Assembly (NCBI GenBank): GCA_012932295.1
Contig: JAAONU010000011.1
Location: forward strand, 47,060,352 to 47,124,351
Origin: Cyclina sinensis
Lineage: Eukaryota; Mollusca; Bivalvia; Venerida; Veneridae
DNA: 64,000 nt
Direction of reading: 5' to 3'
A model generated the notes under the pieces. It did no database searches and was not told the origin of the DNA. It saw nothing but the letters and a program-made list of their open reading frames with translations. Numbering within the stretch: position 1 is the first letter of the stretch; each line of letters starts with the position of its first letter. Positions 39,901 through 48,900 of this stretch are shown piece by piece. A program made the position numbers and the translations under genes.

Positions 39901-42900
39901 GTTAAATTTGAATATGGGTCATCTGAAATCAAAAACTAGGTCACAGAGCGCAAAAATAGAAAAATACTTGTTAACACTCTAGAAGCTACTTTTCAGTCCA
40001 AATATTCTCCAATTGTCAGAAAGGATGTTTTAATGATTTCTAGCTCAGATTTGAATAAAGGTCATCTTGGGTCAAAAACTAGGTCACAGACCCAAAATAT
40101 GGAAAAACCTTGTTAACACACATTGATGTAACATTTTCAGTTCAAATAACCTTGAAATTTGTCAGAAAGATTGTTTTAATGATTTCTAGCTCAGTTTTAA
40201 ATATAGGTTATCTGGGGTCAAAAACTAGGACACAGGGCCAAAAAGTAGAAAATCCTTGTTAATGCTCTAGAGGTTACATTTTCAGTCCAAATGTCCTTGA
40301 AATTTGTCAGAAAGGTTGTTTCAATGATTTTTAGCCCATATTAGGATATTGGGTCATCTGGGATCAAAAATTAGGTCACAGAGCCCTAAAATGTTAAAAC
40401 CATTTTAACATTCCAGAGGTTACATTTTCAGTCCAAATATCCTGGAAATTTGTCAGACAGGTTGTTTTGATGATTTCTAGCTAAAGTACTAATATGGGTC
40501 ATCTTTAGTCAAAAACTAGGTCCCAGAGCCCAATATGGAAAAACCTTGTTAACACTCTAGAGTTAAGATTTTAATTCCAAATAACCTGAAAATTAATCAG
40601 AAAGGTTACTTCTATGATTTCCAGCTCAACTTTAAATATCGGTCATCTGGATTAAAAAACTAGGTCACAGAGCCTAAATATCGAAAAACTTTGTAAACAC
40701 TCTAGAGGCTACAAATTTTCAGTCCAAATGTCCTGGAAATTGGTCAGAAAGGTTGTTTTGATGATTTATAGCTCAGGTTTGGATATGGATCATCTGGAGT
40801 CAAAAACTAGGTCACAGAGCCCAAATATGGAAAAACCTTGTTTACACTCTAGAGGCAACACTTTCAGTCCAAATAACCTTGAAATTTGTCAGAAAGATTT
40901 TTTCAATAATTTCTAGGTCAAGTTTGAATATGGGTCATCTGGGGTGAATTAACAAGGTCCATAGCAACTTTGTTAAAAGCAGTCATATTCAGGTGAGCGA
41001 TATAGGGCCATCATGGCCCTCTTGTTAGATTAGGTTTAAGGTCACCAAGGCTAAAAATAGATTTAGCTACTTTACCTCATTGAGCCTTCATTTATAGATC
41101 TTTGATATTCGGAATATAGGTTCCTTGCATGGACCTCTACCCATAGGTGGGGTTTGAGGTCTCTGGGTCAAGGTCAAGGTCACTATAGCTAATAATAGAT
41201 ATTTCTACTTTCTGTCATAGAGCCTTTATTTATTGACTGATATTTTAGATATTTGGTTTGTAGGCACCTACATATCTTCAATTAGAAAATGAAATACTGT
41301 TTCTTATAACAGCAAACCCACAGCCAAAGTACTCAGGTGAGTGATCCAGGACCATCATAACGCTCTTGTTTAGTTCACCTGTTCACTGGATACTCAGACA
41401 TTATCTAATACATGGTGCAGATGTCTAATTTTAAAAATCAGTTACTATATTAAGCTCTGTATTGCTATGAGCCAAGAGATTTTATAACACACAGGATGTG
41501 CATGTTCCAAACTGACCATGATTGCAGTTTTACTACCTACATGTATATTAGCATGAGTGCTGATGGGGTCTCTAGGAAGCTGTTCTAAGGAGTAGTTAAT
41601 ATAAGATATAAGAACTTTATGAGCAGTTGATATGAAACAGTGGTAAAACTCAGTGGGTTTTTTTTTTTCAGTAATATTTCAATAGTTCAGTAACTGTTTT
41701 TTTTTCATATCCTATCAAGTTAGTTTATTGGAGCACTGCAAAAAATCAGACAATTCTGAATATATGCAAGAATTAATTCATTTGGTCATCTGTTTGAAAG
41801 TAATAATTTTGTACCTTCTAAGTAATAATAATTTAATTTTCAGTCAGTAATGTATGATCATGTTCATCTCAATGCATTATACATGTTGTTAAAAAAACAT
41901 TACTTCAAAAATCAAGCTTTCATTCAAATCATTTTCTTACTGTAAATAGTACTTAGGTGAGTAATATAGTGCCCTTTTTGTATTTCAGACTTTAATTTTT
42001 GCCAGCTGCTGCCTTTTAAATGTTTTTACTGCATTTTTATCTGGATCCTTGAGTTAATAGCCTTTACATTTGATAAGAAGAATTTGTAAGGTAAAACTGC
42101 CATTGACAAATGTTCAGGTAGCTTAAATAGCAGTAATATGACCTAGTTTCATCAGTGAAACTTGCACTTTCTGCCTCTGTGGCTTCAGATATGTCAAGCT
42201 AGGAGGACAGCTAACTTGTTAGCAGTCAGTATCAATATTTAAGTTAAGCTGAATTTTTTTCTGTTGCAGCGTACACAATGATTGTAAAATTGAAACTGGT
42301 ACTGGATTCTTGTCCAATTTTATGCATGAAGTGTTCACTAAACTGGTTTAAACTGTGTAGAAATTTCAAATTCATTTCAATGTTTTGCTTAGCTGTGTAG
42401 TTTTAATACTGAAGCAGAATGTTTTAACACTTATATATATATATATATATGATCCATCAGTGCAGCTGTTGTCCATGTCCGCTCTATATCCCATGAACCA
42501 GAGTTATTACCCTTCATTTTTTTTTTAAATATTCTGTCTGCAGCAGACCTATGCATATAATTCTTTCATATGCCTCTAGCCTTGTTGCTCTTCAGACTGA
42601 ACTTCAATGCCAGTTATATACACAAGTTTAGGGTGATAAGCTATGGAGAGTGCAATTTTTCCATTTCAAATGAAGGGCAATAACTCTGATAAAATCCTTG
42701 GCAGAGTTATACTTCCTTTGTCCTGAACTTTTTATTAATGCCATATCCTTAGCCTTAAAGTTTCAAGGCAATACACGAAAGGGCTATGCTCCATTTCAGA
42801 CACAAAGCCTTTCATAGAATGGGGGATGAGGGCCAAGTCACACATGGTCTTGGTTTGATGATGATGGTGATGATGACACTGATGATTGTTTTTATCATTA

Positions 42901-45900
42901 ACAAAATCTCTTAGATATTTGGCAAGAGACAAGTTGATACTCAGAGAACAAAGTTAACATGTACTCTAGTATAGGATTTCATTCCTGGTCATTGAATAGC
43001 TTTTACTAGAATTGCTTGTCTGCCACTGTATAATAAGCTCACTTATTCACAGTTGGAGTTATGGACAGATTTACTTGTGCATTTAAGAAGACAAAAAACG
43101 CCTTAATTTTCCTGACTACTGAATCCTTGATGTGACTGGAGGCATGAATGGGGGTTGTTGTGGTAATAAAACATGTATAAAGAATTGTTTGATCCCAGAA
43201 AAGAGCTGTGTGAATGAAGAAATGACAGATGTCATGTAAGTAAGAACAGTGTGTCTTTAAATTGGTAAAAAGCAGAGTAATGTGTTAAAATAACTGAGTG
43301 GTATGTGAAATAGAGTGGTGAAATATGAAAACATAGTGATATGGAAGAAAAAACAAGGGATGGAAGCGTTGGGCAGGAAGATGTTTAAAAAGAACAGTGA
43401 GATATTTCCCGGGGATATTTCAAATCAATAAAAAAGTAGTGTGGCGTTTGAAAAAATTATGTGGTTTTAGAAAGCAGCTAAGTCAGGTGTGAAAGAATCA
43501 AAATGTTACAGAAAATGTGTAAAATCTTATGTAAAAAGGAGCCAGGTATGTGAAAAGAGCTTAATGTTGTGTGAAAAGAAGAGTGATGTATGAAAAGAGC
43601 TCATTTTTATGTGAAAAGAGCCAATGTTGTGTGGAAAGAAAAGGTAATGTATGAAAAGAGCTCATTATTGTTTGCAAAGAGATGATGTTGTGTGAAAAGA
43701 GCTGAATATTGTATAAAAAGGGATGAAGATTGTGTGAAAGAACCAAACCTTGTGTAGAAAGGATAGAGTTATGTGTGAATGTTGTATGAAAAAGACTAGT
43801 TAAGTGTTTTGTGAAAAGAACAGAGTGACTTGTGGAAAAAAGATCATTGTTATGTAAAATAGCAGAGAAAAAAGAGCAGAATAATGTCTGAAAAAGAACA
43901 AATTAATGTGTAAAAAGGGATGAACGTTGAGTGAAAAGAATAGAGTGATGTCTACAATGAACAAAGTGAAGTGTAGAAAGAGCTGAAGTTTGTGTGAAAA
44001 GAGCTGAGTGATGTGTGAAAAGAACTGAGTGATGTGTGAAAAGAACTGAGTGATGTGTGAAAAGAACTGAGTGATGTGTGAAAAGAACTGAGTGATGTGT
44101 GAAAAGAACTGAGTGATGTGTGAAAAGAACACAGATGTATGTGAACAGAACAGAGACGTATGTGAAAAGAGGAAAGTGATGTGAGGATAGAGCAGTTTGA
44201 TGTGAAAAAAGCAGTGTTGCTTTCTTAAAAAAATTGTGAGTGCAGGATATTGTTTATGAAAGAATTTTAGACAGATTAAGTATATAGAAAAGAAGTGTAT
44301 CTAGAGAAAAGAGACACTAGCATTTTTGCTTTCTTGAAACATACTTTGAATCTTTATAACATATGTTATGCCATGTATCATATGCTGAAATAAATTGATT
44401 GATTGATTGATTGATTGATTGTAATGATTTCACAGTGTTTCTTTTTATTGTTTTACATTTATATATATAGAATCACTGTTAGTCAATGTAATTTTGAAAT
44501 TTATTGTAAGCACTTTCTAGAATATGATCTTTGCAATATTTTTTGCACTTGATATAAATAACTATATTGTATTTTCAAACTTAATGAAGTATTATATCTC
44601 TGTACTTTTAATGTGTAGTCTTATATTGCTTAACCTTATGATTTTTTTTTGGTATAAACAAAACATGTACCTAATATATTATATTGCTGTGGAAATGTTA
44701 CATTGTAAAGTTATTTTGCCCATATAGAAGTGTAAGAAATTTCTTTGTAATTCTGAGACTTGAATTATATTTAAATAGTTCATAATGTATTATTCAGTGA
44801 TATTTTACAGACTGATTATGTATTTTATATCAAGTTTGTGTTTTCAATCTGCAGAATAACAAATGATGCAAGAGAGGACGAAATGGAAGAGAATCTTGGT
44901 CAAGTCAGTGGCATGCTGGGTAATCTGAGAAACATGGCCGTTGACATGGGCAATGAAATAGGCTCGCAAAACAGACAACTAGACAGAATTAACCAAAAGG
45001 TACATTTTTATGTCTGCCTCTTGTGTTTTTCTAAGGCTTTGCTAGAAAAGGATTTTTTCTTGAAAAAAAAAAACAAACTATCGCTGTAAATGATTTCCAC
45101 AGCAAATCCAGTAGCCTGAAACAGGAAACAGAATTAAATCAGTCATTCATGTTGTCTCTGTTTTCTTGATCTGGCTGAAGAAATGTGCCTCTATAGGGCA
45201 ACCACATTACACTTGGCAATGAAAAGAGATTTATGAATTTGTGTTTATGTCTCAGCAGACTATTATTACCGTGCCCTTGTTATTATGGATTATTCTGAAG
45301 AAATTTTATAGGAATCAGTTACATTAGGGGCTCAGACAGAAAGCTTTAAGCTCATAAATGTTAGGATGTATACACATAAACTATTTCTACAGGTTATACT
45401 GTAACTTGATGTGTTAGACACAGTCATGAAAAGTTTGGTCATATATTTATTTCAAGCCATTAGCAGACTTCCAGACAGTTTAACATACCACTTCTAATCT
45501 ATTAGTAAGCTTGCCTTAGGCAGAAATTTTGACCATATTTCCTAGAGTACAGCTGTATTCTATTGTTTGGAATTGATTCGATTTTATTTTCAAATAAACA
45601 AGTTTTGATGAAGAATTCAAAGACTATTCAGGCTACCCAGTTAATCACATAATCATGATATATGAGAACAAAATCTGGACAAGCTACTGTAATCTCTCAC
45701 ACAATCTTATTAAAACCCTGCTGGATATAATTAAAAGCATTGTTTCTGGTTAAGAATCCATGAAATGCTCTTTATTCCAACAACTGAAATGCCTATCAAG
45801 TTAAGTGAAGCTTCAGTTTAAAGCAAAGTACGTTCTTAAACATTGTTTCTGCAAGTGAATCCTTTCCAGCTAGCTTGTTTGTACAGCCTTTGTCTGTCTT

Positions 45901-48900
45901 TCTTTGTCTTTATCCTAACTTTCACCGAAGAAGGTGTGACTTACATACCATATTTAAATTTCAAATCACTTGAGCAGTATTTGACTAGTAGTTAATTTCA
46001 TATGTAAGAGAATAAAATTCATCTTCAAAGAGTGTTTACTTTATTGTATGGTTTTTTTTTATATAAGTATTGTATAGTGTTGAGAGAATTCTGTGCTAAC
46101 CATTGCCTTGTATACACCTTGTAGTCCGAGTCAAACGAGGAACGTATCCGAGAGGCGAACACGAGAGCTGCAAAACTTCTCAAATCCTAGATGTATTGCC
46201 CCTTTTTGCTGCTATTATGAATGGTTATTACTATTGTAACAGTAACTCTACATCTTTAGTGTATCAATTTATTTCAAGTTGGTTATATTTGCACTAAGTT
46301 GATACTCATAAACTCTTGGTTCTTAATTATGTACATATTATTTAGAATGTAGTTACACTATATGATAAAGTTTTATCTAAAGGCTTTTTACTGATACATT
46401 TTGCAAAAAAAACAGCTTTTATATATTTCATTTTATGAAATAATTATGAGATATTGAGTGGCAGAAACTCTTTTAACCTGGCAGTAGAAGCAACTAATTA
46501 CTTTATTAATTTAATAGGTTTCTGATAATGATCGTATTCACAAAAGAGTCTGGCAAATGAAATACACAATACTCCAAAGCTTTTCAATCATTCTGTTGTT
46601 GTTGTTGTTTTTTTTTTTATCAAAAGGCAATAATTTTATACAGATCTGAATTATTGATACTTTTGAAAGTTCAGGTATGAAATGATTAAAATTCTTTTGA
46701 AAATAGCTGTTCAAGAAAAATGTGGAAATTTTGTAAATGAAATCAAAGATGCTGGAAATTAACAATTTAAACATTCTCATTTTCATAATTTGTACTCAAT
46801 TTCCAGTACAATTCAGTGAAATATACTGGTAAATGAATATTCATGAGTTGTCAGAATGTGTTAAACATTTTAACACGTCAAACATCATCAAACAAACTTT
46901 TATCAGTGCTTGTCATGTTTTTTTTTTCTTTATATATTTGAGGAAACCCTAAACTGTACTTTGGAATAGTTTGAAAGAATTAGATTTGTGTATCAAATGT
47001 GTGCAAATAGAACTGATAGCTTATGTTGCTTTCTTGATTGTGTAAGATATATAGGAAAATTGCATGTCTGCCTGCCCAGGGAGATAACCAGTTCATTTTG
47101 TTGCCTGTTTTTAGCTTGATCAAACAGTCAAACCCGGTGTGTGTTAGGTTGTACTTGATAACAATAATTTTACTAAAGACAGACACTCATAAAGTTTAAA
47201 ACAAATTTATAAAAGCGTTGAGAGAATTGAGAATGCACCTAATGGCACTTTGAGTTAGTCATACTTTTAATCTTAATTGGTGGCCACAATTGTTGCTAGG
47301 TTCTAAACAAATTAAAAAAAATAGAAGGAAGGTACACTTTTGTAAGATGGTTAACCCTGAACATGCTGAAATTTTGTAATGGATTTGCCCAGCTTTGAAT
47401 TTGGAACAGTCCATTCAAAGTGTAAGGGATTTTAATATTAAAATACAAAAATGGAGCTACCAACAGTATAGAGCCTGGTCAGACTGCATGGATGTGCAGG
47501 CTGGCCTGGCTCTATACTGGTGGCAAAGGCTAATCACTTTCGGTTCCAGCAGGTTAAGGGTTAAATAGCCATCCATGTTTTTATTTTATGACAAGTTGCA
47601 AAACACAAGTTTAGCAGTTATCATTAAGACAAATGTTTTAATACAACAGAAAGAACACAAGGTTAGACTGTTTGATATAAGCTTCTTATTCTTCCAGTGT
47701 TGTAATTACATGTTAACATTTTATTTACAAGTTCGGAAATCTTACTGTACTAAAATTTCTTTACTCAGTTGTCAGTTTAGAAATGCCCTGCTGTTAATGA
47801 TAGAAATCTACTCTAACATCAGTATAACAGCAACATAGTTAGAATCTTACAAAACTGTTTGAAATGTATTGAGTGTTGTGACATTCTAGACACGTACAGT
47901 CGGCCTTTTTAACAAAATAATATATGTGTCTTTTGAATTATTCAGAGTATTCACTTTACATTACATGGAAAGAACAGTCACTTTTTTATGCCCTCAGAAG
48001 GAGGGCATATTGTTTTTGGTCTGTCTGTTCGTTTGTCACAAAACTTAAACCTTTTTGAGGCTCCACTGGGGGTATGGTGTTCATTAGTCACTTTTTAAAT
48101 CGTACTGAATTCAAAATTCTGTGATACACATACATTTTCAATCAAATAATAAGTATACTTGTGAAACATTTGGAATTGATCTGTTCTCTCCATTCAGGCC
48201 TCAGCTAATAGTAATCAAAGCTATTACAAAATAATCTTGAGAAATGTCACTTGTCATATCGGAAAAGCCTGGGCCATTGATTGACTCTTTGGTGGCTAGG
48301 TTTTATCAAGATTCAGCTGATATAAAGTTTGATTTTTTGCTTAAATGTAGCAGTCTTTCAGGTTTTAGTTTTTATGAAGCACATGTGTTTATTTCAGGTT
48401 TGTTCTCAGATATTATTTCAGTATTCATTTGTATTTTTATTTTCAGCAGTTAGATAGAAAGATTTTTTTATTGATTTTAAAATTTTATTTTCCTGCTTAT
48501 TTATTTTTATATAATATATTATGTATTTAAAATGCTTGAATTGATTGACAAGATTTAAATGATATAGAAGTTGGAATTTAATTGGTTATCAGATATATAT
48601 ATGAGTAAAAAAATGCTACGAGTGTTTTAGTGACGCGGTTAAAGATGTCTTAAAGCTCAATTAATTCACACTGTAAGTTTTAAATGCAATTTTACAGATA
48701 CAAGTAATGAACAGAAACATTTTTTTTTTAGAATTCAACAAAGCATGTTACTACATTTAACACTAAAATGTTTACTAAAAACTAGAAATGCATGTGTGAT
48801 TAATGTTTTGTATAGCCGTTTTGAATCTGCAATCATCAGTATTATTTTATTCTTTTCCAGGGGACATCCCTTACAGACAGAGTGGATACTGCAAATAAAA

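Noticed and set aside
43800..44132. Minus-strand frame repeating FFSHITQ
   Set aside because: A 21-bp perfect repeat is open in any stop-free frame; low-complexity artefact.
43190..44225. CRISPR-like array
   Set aside because: Repeats are contiguous with no unique spacers, and the genome is eukaryotic.
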